DNA of 64,000 nt from Oscillospiraceae bacterium (GTDB lineage: Bacteria; Bacillota; Clostridia; Oscillospirales; Ruminococcaceae): positions 32,061 to 96,060 of the forward strand of contig WRLK01000003.1 of NCBI GenBank assembly GCA_009777635.1, given 5' to 3'. The notes under the pieces are model-generated. The model had not been told where the DNA came from, made no database searches, and saw only the letters and a list, made by a program, of their open reading frames with translations. Positions 43,067 to 51,007 of the stretch are shown here, piece by piece; the stretch's first letter is position 1, and the number at the start of each line of letters is the position of its first letter. Both the position numbers and the translations under genes were made by a program.

Positions 43067-44422
43067 CTACTTGCCCTCCTTTCGCTTCTCACTTAGGTAC
43101 GCAATGTCGTAGCTGCCTTTGGCAAAGTTTTCATCGCGTAATATACCGAGATGGAAATCGATATTCGTGTCCACACCGTCGACAAGAAATTCCGCGAGCG
43201 CCCATTTCATCTTTGCAATCGCCTCGGCGCGCGTGGGCGCGTACGCAATCAGCTTCGCCATCATGTTGTCGTAGTGCGGCGTAATCGTGTATCCTGCGTA
43301 TATCGCGCTGTCGACCCGGATTCCCGGCCCGCCGGGCACGAAAAGCGCCCGCAAGGTGCCGGGGCTCGGCCTGAAATCAAGCTCCGGCGTTTCGGCGTTG
43401 ATCCTGCACTCGATTGCGTGCCCGTTTAGCGCGACGTCCTGTTGCCTGAACGGGAGCTCTTCGCCCATCGCCACACGGATTTGCGTTTTCACAAGGTCGA
43501 TCCCCGCCACAAGCTCCGTCACCGGATGCTCGACCTGAATGCGCGTGTTCATCTCCATAAAGTAAAACCTGCCGTCCGCGTCAAGCAAATACTCGATGGT
43601 GCCGGCGTTTTGATATCCCACGGCCTTTGCGGCGCCAACCGACGCGCGTCCCATTTTATCACGCAGCGCGTCAGTCATCAGTGGCGACGGCGACGGGCAC
43701 TCCTCCAGTACCTTCTGGTTGCGCCGCTGCAGCGAGCAGTCGCGTTCGCCGAGATGCACCACGTTGCCGTGTTCGTCGGCAATGATCTGCACCTCGATAT
43801 GCCGCGGCTTTATCAGTAGCTTTTCAATGTATACACCGTCGTCCCCGAAAAAGCTGAGCGCCTCCTGCTTTGCGGCTGTGATTGCGCCTTCAAGCGCGTC
43901 GGGAGAGTCGACGCGCCTGATTCCGCGGCCGCCGCCCCCGGCGCTTGCCTTGACAAGCACGGGGTAGCCAATCTTTTTAGCCAGTGATTTCGCCCCGCTT
44001 AAGGATTCCGCCGCGCCGTCTGAGCCGGGTATCACCGGAATGCCTGCGTCTTTCATGGACTGCTTTGCGCGAGCCTTGTCGCCCATCTTCTCAATCGTTT
44101 CCGGCTTCGGCCCGATGAATTTAATCCCACAGCTCTCGCAATGGCGCGCAAAGCTTGCGTTCTCGCTTAAAAACCCGAAGCCCGGATGCACGGCCCCCGC
44201 GCCCGTAACAGCGCAGGCCGAGAGCAGCGCCGGTATGTTAAGGTAGCTGTCGCGGCTTGCGGCAGGACCAATACAGACGGTTTCGTCCGCGATTTTCGCG
44301 TGGAGCGCCGGACGGTCCGCTTCGGAGCACACCGCTACCGTGCGAAGCCCGAGCTCGCGGCACGCGCGTATCACCCTGACCGCGATTTCGCCGCGGTTTG
44401 CGATTAAAACTTTATTAAACAT
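43067..44422 (-). CDS. accC: Biotin carboxylase
   Basis: A 451-residue ATP-grasp enzyme that carboxylates biotin on AccB. Features: IANRGEIAVRVIRACRELG at the start, GGGGRGIRRV as the glycine-rich loop, GERDCSLQRRNQKVLEE (catalytic region) and MNTRIQVEHPVTE. Length normal. Follows fabZ by 9 bp. Confidence 0.95.
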   Translation of the reverse strand: MFNKVLIANRGEIAVRVIRACRELGLRTVAVCSEADRPALHAKIADETVCIGPAASRDSYLNIPALLSACAVTGAGAVHPGFGFLSENASFARHCESCGIKFIGPKPETIEKMGDKARAKQSMKDAGIPVIPGSDGAAESLSGAKSLAKKIGYPVLVKASAGGGGRGIRRVDSPDALEGAITAAKQEALSFFGDDGVYIEKLLIKPRHIEVQIIADEHGNVVHLGERDCSLQRRNQKVLEECPSPSPLMTDALRDKMGRASVGAAKAVGYQNAGTIEYLLDADGRFYFMEMNTRIQVEHPVTELVAGIDLVKTQIRVAMGEELPFRQQDVALNGHAIECRINAETPELDFRPSPGTLRALFVPGGPGIRVDSAIYAGYTITPHYDNMMAKLIAYAPTRAEAIAKMKWALAEFLVDGVDTNIDFHLGILRDENFAKGSYDIAYLSEKRKEGK

Positions 44423-44431
44423 TTATACTCC

Positions 44432-44896
44432 CTATTCAGTTTCTATGCTCATCTGCTTCGGTGTTTTCGCGGCAAACGCGAATGTCAGGCATGCCGTTAC
44501 TGCTTTTTCCTTGCCTACATGCGCTTCGGCATCACAGACCGCCACGCTTGAGCGTATCTTTTTGACCGTGACCGTAAGCTCCAGCTTGTCGCCCGGCACA
44601 ACCTGACGGCGGAATTTGGCGTCGTCGATTTTCGCGAAAAGCCCGAGCTTGCCGCCGTGTCCCGGCATGCTTGCGATGCACACGCCGCCTGTCTGCGCCA
44701 GCATCTCGATCATCAAAACTCCCGGCGTCACCGGATAACCGGGGAAATGCCCACTAACCCAAAAATCATTTTCAGTTATATATTTGACCGCCGTACATGT
44801 TTTGCCGGGATCGAGCGCCGCAATTTCGTCAATCAGTAAAAACGGCTCGCGGTGCGGGATCAACGCTTTGATTTGATCTTTGTCCAGTAATACCAT
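44432..44896 (-). CDS. fabZ: 3-hydroxyacyl-ACP dehydratase
   Basis: A 154-residue hot-dog enzyme that dehydrates 3-hydroxyacyl-ACP in chain elongation. The active-site His and Glu are in SGHFPGYPVTPGVLMIEMLAQ (split: GHFPGYPVTPG and LMIEMLAQ). The IPHREPFLLIDEI opening is standard. Lies between accB and accC. Confidence 0.94.
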   Translation of the reverse strand: MVLLDKDQIKALIPHREPFLLIDEIAALDPGKTCTAVKYITENDFWVSGHFPGYPVTPGVLMIEMLAQTGGVCIASMPGHGGKLGLFAKIDDAKFRRQVVPGDKLELTVTVKKIRSSVAVCDAEAHVGKEKAVTACLTFAFAAKTPKQMSIETE

Positions 44897-44944
44897 ATTT
44901 GCACCTGCCCTTTATGTTTACGCCGCATATCTTTTTGCAGCGTA

Positions 44945-45397
44945 TTACTCTATCGTGAGTATCGGCTGCCCGTACTCGACGGGGGATGCGTTTTCAACGA
45001 GTATCTGCGAAACCGTGCCGTCAAATTCGCTTGTAACCTCGTTCATGAGCTTCATCGATTCGATTATAAAGAGCACGTCGCCTTTTTTCACCTTCTCGCC
45101 CACCGTCGCATACGGCGGCTTGTCGGGCGCGGGCGACGCGTAAAACGTCCCGACAATCGGGGATTTCACAACATGGCCTGTAAGCTTCTCCTCTTTTTTT
45201 TCAGCGGCCGCCGCATACTCCATGCCGGCCACTATAGCCGCCTGAACAGGCGCGGGCGCACCCGCCGCCGTTTGAGACTGCTTTATGCTTTCAAGCTTTA
45301 ATTCAAAATTCCCACCGCTTACAGACATACTGCCGATATTGTTTTTGCTAAACGCGGACATCAATTCCTTAATCTCCGAAACCGTAAACTCTTTCAT
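44945..45397 (-). CDS. accB: Biotin carboxyl carrier protein of acetyl-CoA carboxylase
   Basis: About 150 residues: a helical N-terminal segment, an Ala-rich linker and the biotinyl domain with IESMKLMNEV, whose Lys carries biotin. The ATG at 45397 is preferred over that at 45403 because AAAGGAG is only one base from the latter. Overlaps the fabF end region tightly. Confidence 0.93.
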   Translation of the reverse strand: MKEFTVSEIKELMSAFSKNNIGSMSVSGGNFELKLESIKQSQTAAGAPAPVQAAIVAGMEYAAAAEKKEEKLTGHVVKSPIVGTFYASPAPDKPPYATVGEKVKKGDVLFIIESMKLMNEVTSEFDGTVSQILVENASPVEYGQPILTIE

Positions 45398-45399
45398 GC

Positions 45400-46641
45400 T
45401 CATGCTCCTTTATACTTTTGAAACGCAAGCGTCGCGTTGTGCCCGCCAAACCCGAGGGAATTTGAAATCGCGTTAGCTGCGCCGCTTTTCCTCATGCCGT
45501 CCGTGATATAGTCAAGGTCGCACGCGCCGTCCGGGATTTTATAGTTCGCCGTTGGCGGCAGTATGCCATCCTCAAGTGCTTTCGCGCAGATGACGGCTTC
45601 AATCGCACCCGCCGCTCCAAGGAGGTGCCCTGTCACAGATTTTGTCGATGATACCGCCAGTTTTCTCGCGTGCTCACCGAACACGACCTTGATGGCCGCC
45701 GTCTCTATCTTGTCGTTTAATTCCGTGGAGGTACCGTGAGCGTTGATGTAGTCAACGTCCTCAGGCTTGATGCCCGCTTCCGCCACCGCAAACGCCATCG
45801 CTTTGGCGGAGGCTTCGGCGCTGGGGTCCGGCCCTGTGATGTGATGTGCGTCGTCCGTTGAGCCGTATCCCGTGATTTCGGCGTAGATATGCGCACCGCG
45901 CGCCTTTGCGCGCTCCATGTCCTCCAGTATGACAATCCCCGCGCCGTCGCCCATTACGAACCCGGTGCGCTCTTTGTCAAACGGGATGGAAAGCCTGTTT
46001 ATATCGCAGCCTTTGGCAAGGGCGCCCATATTGTGAAAGCCGCTGAGCGCAAACTTTGTGATCGCGGCCTCGCTGCCTCCCGTGACGGCGGCGTCGAGAC
46101 TTCCGTACTTAATCTTGCGGAACGCTTCGCCAATCGCATTCGCGGACGATGCGCACGCCGAAACAGGGCAGAAGTTATCGCCTTTGTAGCCGTGGTCGAG
46201 GGCAATCCTGCCGCCGGCCATGTTTGCAATCATCATCGGGATAAAGAACACGGATACGCGCCCCGATCCTTTCTCAAGGAACTTTGCGTACTCCTCCTCG
46301 ATTGTGTTAAAGCCGCCGATACCGCTTGCGACGATGACGCCAATCTTAAACGGGTCTAAGCCGTCCGCGAAGCCGCCCGCGTCCTTGATCGCCATATTCG
46401 CCGCGACCGACGCGTACTGCGTAAATAAATCCTGCCGCCTTGCCTCCTTCTTCGGTATCCCCTGCTCTTCGGGGGTCCAGTTCTGGATCTCAGCCGCGTA
46501 CTTTATCTCAAAATCGGACGTGTCAAAGCTTTTGATCGGGAAAAAAGCATGCTTTCCGGCTTTTACGTTTTCCCACAACGGATCAACGCCAATCCCGCTT
46601 GACGTCACGGCGCCCATGCCTGTGATTACTACCCTGCGCAT
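45400..46641 (-). CDS. fabF: 3-oxoacyl-ACP synthase II
   Basis: A 413-residue condensing enzyme that elongates acyl-ACP with malonyl-ACP. Catalytic Cys in PVSACASSANAIGEA, His in NAHGTSTELND and His in KSVTGHLLGAAGA. The ATG at 46641 (GGGAGG upstream) gives the normal MRRVVITG start; the frame remains open 14 codons further, but that part is repeat copy C DNA and unlikely to be translated. Confidence 0.95.
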   Translation of the reverse strand: MRRVVITGMGAVTSSGIGVDPLWENVKAGKHAFFPIKSFDTSDFEIKYAAEIQNWTPEEQGIPKKEARRQDLFTQYASVAANMAIKDAGGFADGLDPFKIGVIVASGIGGFNTIEEEYAKFLEKGSGRVSVFFIPMMIANMAGGRIALDHGYKGDNFCPVSACASSANAIGEAFRKIKYGSLDAAVTGGSEAAITKFALSGFHNMGALAKGCDINRLSIPFDKERTGFVMGDGAGIVILEDMERAKARGAHIYAEITGYGSTDDAHHITGPDPSAEASAKAMAFAVAEAGIKPEDVDYINAHGTSTELNDKIETAAIKVVFGEHARKLAVSSTKSVTGHLLGAAGAIEAVICAKALEDGILPPTANYKIPDGACDLDYITDGMRKSGAANAISNSLGFGGHNATLAFQKYKGA

Positions 46642-46666
46642 AGTTAAATTCCTCCCGGATTCATTA

Positions 46667-46833
46667 TTAGAAGCTGTTTCCATAGCTCAAAACGCCATTT
46701 CAGCGGCAAATTTTCCGCTATGCTTCGTTGAATTTTCTTGTAATACGCCAAGTATTCCTGCGAAAATTCGCCTTGCCTTGCGAAAAATTCGCTCGCCGTT
46801 CCGGCATTTTTCGTCTATGGGAACAGCTTCTTA
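46667..46833. repeat. Imperfect palindrome, dispersed element copy C (167 bp)
   Basis: Terminal arms 46667-46685 and 46815-46833 are inverted copies with 17 of 19 matches (AAGCTGTT.CCATAG). The interior has several TTTTCG/CGAAAA segments. It lies between fabG and fabF, and its right-end TTA is the TAA stop of fabG, exactly as copy A does for the corrinoid protein gene. Confidence 0.75.
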
Positions 46834-47568
46834 CATTGCAAGCCCGCCGTCAACGATGATGGTCTGGCCCGTCACATAATCGGAGCTTGCCAAAAACAAG
46901 GCGGCGTGCGCGACGTCGTCAGCCGTCCCGAAGCGCCCAAGGCTTACCGCCGAAAGCATCTTTTCTTTAATCTCGTCTGATAGAACGTCCGTCATCGGCG
47001 ATTCTATGATCCCAGGCGCGATGGCGTTGCATGTAATCCCGCGCTTACCGAGCTCCTTCGCGGTCGTCTTCGTAATACCGATGACACCCGCCTTCGACGC
47101 TGAATAATTGATTTGCCCGGCGTTGCCGTAAACTCCCGCCACCGACGATATGTTGATGATCTTGCCGCTCTTTTTGCGCATCATCACGGCGCCCGCGTGC
47201 CGCGTCATGTTGAACACGCTTTTCAGGTTGGCGGCAATCACGTCGTCGAAGCTTTGCTCCTGCATTTTGACAAGCAGCCCGTCGCGCGTGATGCCCGCGT
47301 TGTTGATGAGCACGTCTATAGCGCCGAAGCGCTCCACTACCGCCTTTACCATGGCTTCACACAGCTCAAACTTAGAGACGTCGGCGATAAAGCATTCGGC
47401 CTTTACACCATGCTTGCGGCACTGCTCCGCCGTCTGTTTGCCGCCGTTTTCAAACGTGAGCTCGCTGTAGCAGTTAATCGCTGCGTCATACCCGTTTTCG
47501 GCAAATTTTACGGCAAGCGCGGCGCCGATGCCCTGTGACGCACCCGTTATTAAAACAACCTTATTCAA
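46831..47568 (-). CDS. fabG: 3-oxoacyl-ACP reductase
   Basis: A 245-residue SDR that reduces 3-oxoacyl-ACP with NADPH. LITGASQGIGAALA at the start, NNAGITRD, catalytic Ser in INISSVAGVYG and Tyr/Lys in YSASKAGVIG, and the C-terminal TGQTIIVDGGLAM are typical of FabG. Start codon TTG at 47568 with GGGGGGA upstream. Stop codon provided by repeat copy C. Confidence 0.94.
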   Translation of the reverse strand: MNKVVLITGASQGIGAALAVKFAENGYDAAINCYSELTFENGGKQTAEQCRKHGVKAECFIADVSKFELCEAMVKAVVERFGAIDVLINNAGITRDGLLVKMQEQSFDDVIAANLKSVFNMTRHAGAVMMRKKSGKIINISSVAGVYGNAGQINYSASKAGVIGITKTTAKELGKRGITCNAIAPGIIESPMTDVLSDEIKEKMLSAVSLGRFGTADDVAHAALFLASSDYVTGQTIIVDGGLAM

Positions 47569-47580
47569 AAACAGTTCCCC

Positions 47581-48579
47581 CTAATACTCAAATACACACG
47601 CACCGTATGTGAGTCCCGCGCCGAACCCGACCACGCAGACCATGTCGCCGCGCTTTATGAGCCCCTCGCGCACGCATTCGTCAAGCCCGATTGCCATGCT
47701 GGCACTTGACGTGTTGCCGTAGTCGCGTATGTTCACATGGCACTTTTCAATCGGAAGCAGAAGCTTTTTCATCGCGGTCTCGATGATTCTGTAGTTTGCC
47801 TGGTGCGGTATGATCAAATCAAGCTCCCCCGGCGTGATATTAAGCTTTTCGCACGCTTTTACGACGGCTTCGGGCATCGCCCTTGTCGCAAACTTATACA
47901 CGTCGTTACCGCCCATTACAATGCAGCCATTGCTTTTTTCCTGCTCCGGGAAAATCTCGCGAACTGGAGCCGTGTTGTCCACGAACGGGATTTCCCGTAC
48001 CGGACGCGCCGCAAAAAGCAGGTGCGAGCCGTCAAGATCGCTTTTAAGATAAGACGAAAACCGCTTGCCCGACGCCTGTAAAACGGATGCCGCCGCCCCG
48101 TCGCCGAACAGTATGCAGGTCGAGCGGTCTTTGTAGTTTGTAATCTGCGAAAGCCGCTCGGTGCTTATAACCAGCACCGTTTTGACGTCGTCGCACGCAA
48201 GGTACCGCCTTGCCATATCAAACGCGTAGGCAACCCCTGAACACGCGACGCTTATGTCGAACGCGAAAGCGTTTTTCGCGCCAAGCTTTAGCTGGATCTG
48301 GCACGCTGTAGACGGCGTGTAAAAATCCGGCGTGACCGTCGTGACAAGGATCATGTCCACATCAGAGGCTCGAATCCCCGCGGCTTTCAGCGCGTCTTCC
48401 CCCGCCATCGCGCCCATGTACCACACAGGCTCCGAGTTATCTGCAAACCGGCGTTTTTTCATTCCTGTCCTTGTGCCAATCCATTCGTCGCATGTATCAA
48501 CGATCGAAGTGAAATCCCCGTTTGTCACAACTTTTTCGGGCAGGTATCGCCCGGTCCCCAAAATATCAATTCCGTTCAT
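47581..48579 (-). CDS. fabH: 3-oxoacyl-ACP synthase III
   Basis: A 332-residue condensing enzyme that starts fatty acid synthesis from an acyl-CoA and malonyl-ACP. Catalytic Cys in ISVACSGVAYAFD (about residue 112), His in IIPHQANYRI and Asn in DYGNTSSASMAI. First gene of the minus-strand fab/acc operon. Confidence 0.95.
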   Translation of the reverse strand: MNGIDILGTGRYLPEKVVTNGDFTSIVDTCDEWIGTRTGMKKRRFADNSEPVWYMGAMAGEDALKAAGIRASDVDMILVTTVTPDFYTPSTACQIQLKLGAKNAFAFDISVACSGVAYAFDMARRYLACDDVKTVLVISTERLSQITNYKDRSTCILFGDGAAASVLQASGKRFSSYLKSDLDGSHLLFAARPVREIPFVDNTAPVREIFPEQEKSNGCIVMGGNDVYKFATRAMPEAVVKACEKLNITPGELDLIIPHQANYRIIETAMKKLLLPIEKCHVNIRDYGNTSSASMAIGLDECVREGLIKRGDMVCVVGFGAGLTYGACVFEY

Positions 48580-48626
48580 CCGCTAATTCCTTAAAAAATA
48601 CTTGCAAAAATGTAACAAGTGTTATA

Positions 48627-48661
48627 TTATTTAGAATATATCTTGTAGTCTGATTTGTCAA
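48627..48661 (-). promoter_or_regulatory. Promoter of the fabH-acpP operon with shared box
   Basis: Minus strand TTGACA (48656-48661), 17-base spacer, TATTCT (48633-48638). The -10 box is part of the 12-mer TATTCTAAATAA (48627-48638), which recurs before fabD. Confidence 0.7.
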
Positions 48662-48686
48662 CCTTTTTTTATTTATATGTCTATTT

Positions 48687-48698
48687 TATTCTAAATAA
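48687..48698 (+). promoter_or_regulatory. Shared 12-bp box before fabD
   Basis: TATTCTAAATAA on the plus strand is identical to the box at 48627-48638 on the minus strand. In both cases the TATTCT part could be the -10 box reading toward the gene, so the sequence may be a common operator overlapping both divergent promoters. Confidence 0.5.
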
Positions 48699-48718
48699 AA
48701 GGATTTGAGGGATGAATG

Positions 48719-49642
48719 ATGTCGAAAACAGCGGCGCTTTTCAGCGGGCAGGGCTCGCAGTACCCCGGGATGGGCAGGGAGCTTTATGATCATTTCAGTG
48801 AAGTCAAAAAGCTTTACAGCATAGCCGGCGACGTTCTTGGTTTTGACCTTGCAACAATCAGCTTTGACGGTGGCGGGGAGCAGCTTTCCGATACTTTTTA
48901 TTCGCAGCCTGCCATCTTCGCGCTGTCGGTCGCGGCATATACCGCCGCGACTGTAAAGGCTCCAGGCTTTAACCCAATGTGCGTCATGGGCCATTCGCTG
49001 GGCGAATATGCGGCGCTTTACTGTGCCGGAGCCTTCTGCTTAGCGGACGGCTTTAGAATCATCAAAGCCCGCGCCGAAAGCATGAGCCGCGCCGGTAACG
49101 CGAAAACCTGCGCTATGTACGCGATCATGGGCAGCGATATCGATGCGGTCGGCAAGGCGTGTGAAGCAGCAGGAGGCTTTGTCGTTCCCGCAAATTTCAA
49201 CCATCCGTCGCAAACGGTCATTTCAGGCGAAGCGAAAGCCGCAGCCACCGCCGCCGGTATTCTCGCTGAAAACGGCGCCAAAGCCGTTAAGCTCAACGTT
49301 TCCGGCGCGTTTCATACCGTGATGATGAAAGACGCGGCCGATGCGTTTAAAGCTAAGATTAAAGATATCGCGTTCATGAAAACGAAGCTGCCGTTTTACT
49401 CGAACCTTACCGGCGGCCCGCTTGAAATCGGTGATTATCCCGATTATTTTGCAAAGCACATGGTAAGCCCCGTGCGCTTTTCGGAGCAAATCCAAAGCAT
49501 GGCGGCGTCCGGCGTTGATACCTGCGTTGAATTTGGCCCGAAACGCTCGGCGGCTGCGCTCGCCAAGAAAAACGTGAAAGCCTTAACCGTGCTTGGCGTT
49601 GAGGATATGGCGTCGCTTGGAAAGCTTGAGGAGTTATATTGA
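48719..49642 (+). CDS. fabD: Malonyl-CoA:ACP transacylase
   Basis: About 307 residues. Loads malonyl groups onto ACP. The N-terminal FSGQGSQYPGMG and nucleophile motif GHSLGEYAALYC (Ser) are present, and the catalytic His is in VSGAFHTVMM. Placed alone and divergent from the rest of the fab operon. The second of two consecutive ATGs is preferred from the GAGGG spacing. Confidence 0.93.
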   Translation: MSKTAALFSGQGSQYPGMGRELYDHFSEVKKLYSIAGDVLGFDLATISFDGGGEQLSDTFYSQPAIFALSVAAYTAATVKAPGFNPMCVMGHSLGEYAALYCAGAFCLADGFRIIKARAESMSRAGNAKTCAMYAIMGSDIDAVGKACEAAGGFVVPANFNHPSQTVISGEAKAAATAAGILAENGAKAVKLNVSGAFHTVMMKDAADAFKAKIKDIAFMKTKLPFYSNLTGGPLEIGDYPDYFAKHMVSPVRFSEQIQSMAASGVDTCVEFGPKRSAAALAKKNVKALTVLGVEDMASLGKLEELY

Positions 49643-49654
49643 CTGTGTTATAAT
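49626..49654 (+). promoter_or_regulatory. Candidate promoter of the GyrI-like gene
   Basis: TTGAGG (49626-49631) at the end of fabD, 17-base spacer, TATAAT (49649-49654). Confidence 0.5.
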
Positions 49655-49719
49655 TTACGAAACGCTTCGATTTTGGGCGATAATGCGAATTAGAGAATAA
49701 CAAGGAAAGAGGTAAGAAC

Positions 49720-50160
49720 ATGAAAATTCGTTTTGAGAGCAGGACTGAATTTATTGTTCATGGGTACGCTGTTGAAACAATATTGAGCTCTTGCGAAAAT
49801 GATGTCGGGCAATTATGGGAAAAGCATAAAGAAAGTTTGCTGAGCATCCCGGAAAGCAAGTCGTGTTTATACGGAGTTATGTGGTACACAGAAAACCACA
49901 GGTATTATTATCACTTGGGCATCCTAAGCGACATTTCACACAAAAATGATATGACTGCTGTTACGATTCCCGCCGCATATTTTGCGATTGCCACTGTCCC
50001 GGATAATATGGACGCCATAGAAGCATGGACGCAATACTTTGAAAAAGAATTACCGTCTTTAGGCTATGTTCCCAACGTAGAGCATGGGAAATATTTTGAA
50101 TTTTACAATGCAGACGGGGCTTGTGAATTGTGGACGCCTGTAAAAAAACAAACTCATTAA
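49720..50160 (+). CDS. GyrI-like small-molecule-binding protein
   Basis: A 146-residue stand-alone domain of the AraC effector-binding/GyrI fold (IRFESRTEFIVHGYAVET opening, TIPAAYFAIATVPDN, and the C-terminal YFEFYNADGACELWTPV with the conserved Glu-Trp-Pro region). No DNA-binding domain. Such proteins bind drugs or small amphipathic molecules; role here unknown. AAAGAGG ribosome site. Confidence 0.78.
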   Translation: MKIRFESRTEFIVHGYAVETILSSCENDVGQLWEKHKESLLSIPESKSCLYGVMWYTENHRYYYHLGILSDISHKNDMTAVTIPAAYFAIATVPDNMDAIEAWTQYFEKELPSLGYVPNVEHGKYFEFYNADGACELWTPVKKQTH

Positions 50161-50200
50161 TTCGCATTCGTTCGTCCCCTAACGCGAAAATCAAAACAAC

Positions 50201-50230
50201 AATCCCGCCCCGTTTAAAGGAGGCGGGATT
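50201..50230. terminator. Terminator between the GyrI-like gene and the surface-peptide gene
   Basis: AATCCCGCC (50201-50209) pairs with 50222-50230. On the minus strand it is followed by TTGTTGTTTTGATTTT, so it mainly ends the nrdD-nrdG-surface peptide transcripts. Confidence 0.7.
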
Positions 50231-50267
50231 TACTGTCTGTAGATTTCACCCAAGATTCAACAAATTG

Positions 50268-50474
50268 TTATTTTTTCTTCTTGCCGCCCGTAACGATGAG
50301 CGCTATGATTACGGCAAAGGAAACGCCGAGTACAATCAAGCCTATCCACAGGTATTGGCCCGATGTGTCGCCTGTCGCCGGGTTGTCGTTTATATTCTCA
50401 GCAGCAAACGCCGGAAACGCTATAATGGCGGCGGTTAACACCGCCATCAGAATGCTTTTGATTTTCACAATCAT
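50268..50474 (-). CDS. Tiny secreted peptide with cell-wall sorting signal
   Basis: Only 68 residues: a signal peptide (MIVKIKSILMAVLTAAIIAFP, ending AFA|AE), about ten residues, NPATGD, a hydrophobic helix (LWIGLIVLGVSFAVIIALIV) and GGKKKK. The NPxTG-D motif, helix and Lys tail are the layout of sortase substrates, though with Asn in place of Leu. If processed, hardly anything remains as the mature peptide. It follows nrdG by 14 bp with its own AGAAAGGA site. No sortase gene is in the window. Confidence 0.65.
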   Translation of the reverse strand: MIVKIKSILMAVLTAAIIAFPAFAAENINDNPATGDTSGQYLWIGLIVLGVSFAVIIALIVTGGKKKK

Positions 50475-50488
50475 TTTTAATATCCTTT

Positions 50489-51007
50489 CTAAACCGTAAT
50501 TTCCACGGGCTTTTTTTCTTTTAACGACTGCTTTAAGTCAAGTATCCGCTGGTTTCGGCTGCCTCTTAATTTAAGCTCCAAATCGCGTTCCTCCAGCACA
50601 AACCTGCCGTCAACAAGCACATCTATAAGCTCAAGCAGCTCCGCTGTGGCGGCGTCCATCCCGGACATCGCTAAAAGCTCCTCAAATGTGTACCCTGACC
50701 AGCAATAGACGTCCATGCCCTTTTCGCGCACTGCCTTTACAAGCGGCAAAAGCTCCTCCGGTCGGCAAAACGGCTCCCCGCCCGAGATCGCAAGCCCTTT
50801 TAGCAGCGGGTTTTTCTCCATCTCTAAAAGGATTTTATTTACCTCGCAGTCATACCCGCCGTTAAACGAGTGCGTCTCGGGATTATGGCATCCCTTGCAT
50901 TTATGCGGGCACCCCTGCGTGAATACGACAAACCGAAGCCCCGGCCCGTCTACGATAGACTGGCGGACAACGCCGGCTATCCTGATCGTTTCCGTTTTCA
51001 TATGCAT
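50489..51007 (-). CDS. nrdG: Anaerobic ribonucleotide reductase activating enzyme
   Basis: A 172-residue radical SAM activase that forms the glycyl radical on NrdD. CxxxCxxC cluster in TQGCPHKCKGCHNPETH. The start overlaps the NrdD stop by one base (TAATG); ATG 51007 or 51001 are both possible. Confidence 0.94.
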   Translation of the reverse strand: MHMKTETIRIAGVVRQSIVDGPGLRFVVFTQGCPHKCKGCHNPETHSFNGGYDCEVNKILLEMEKNPLLKGLAISGGEPFCRPEELLPLVKAVREKGMDVYCWSGYTFEELLAMSGMDAATAELLELIDVLVDGRFVLEERDLELKLRGSRNQRILDLKQSLKEKKPVEITV

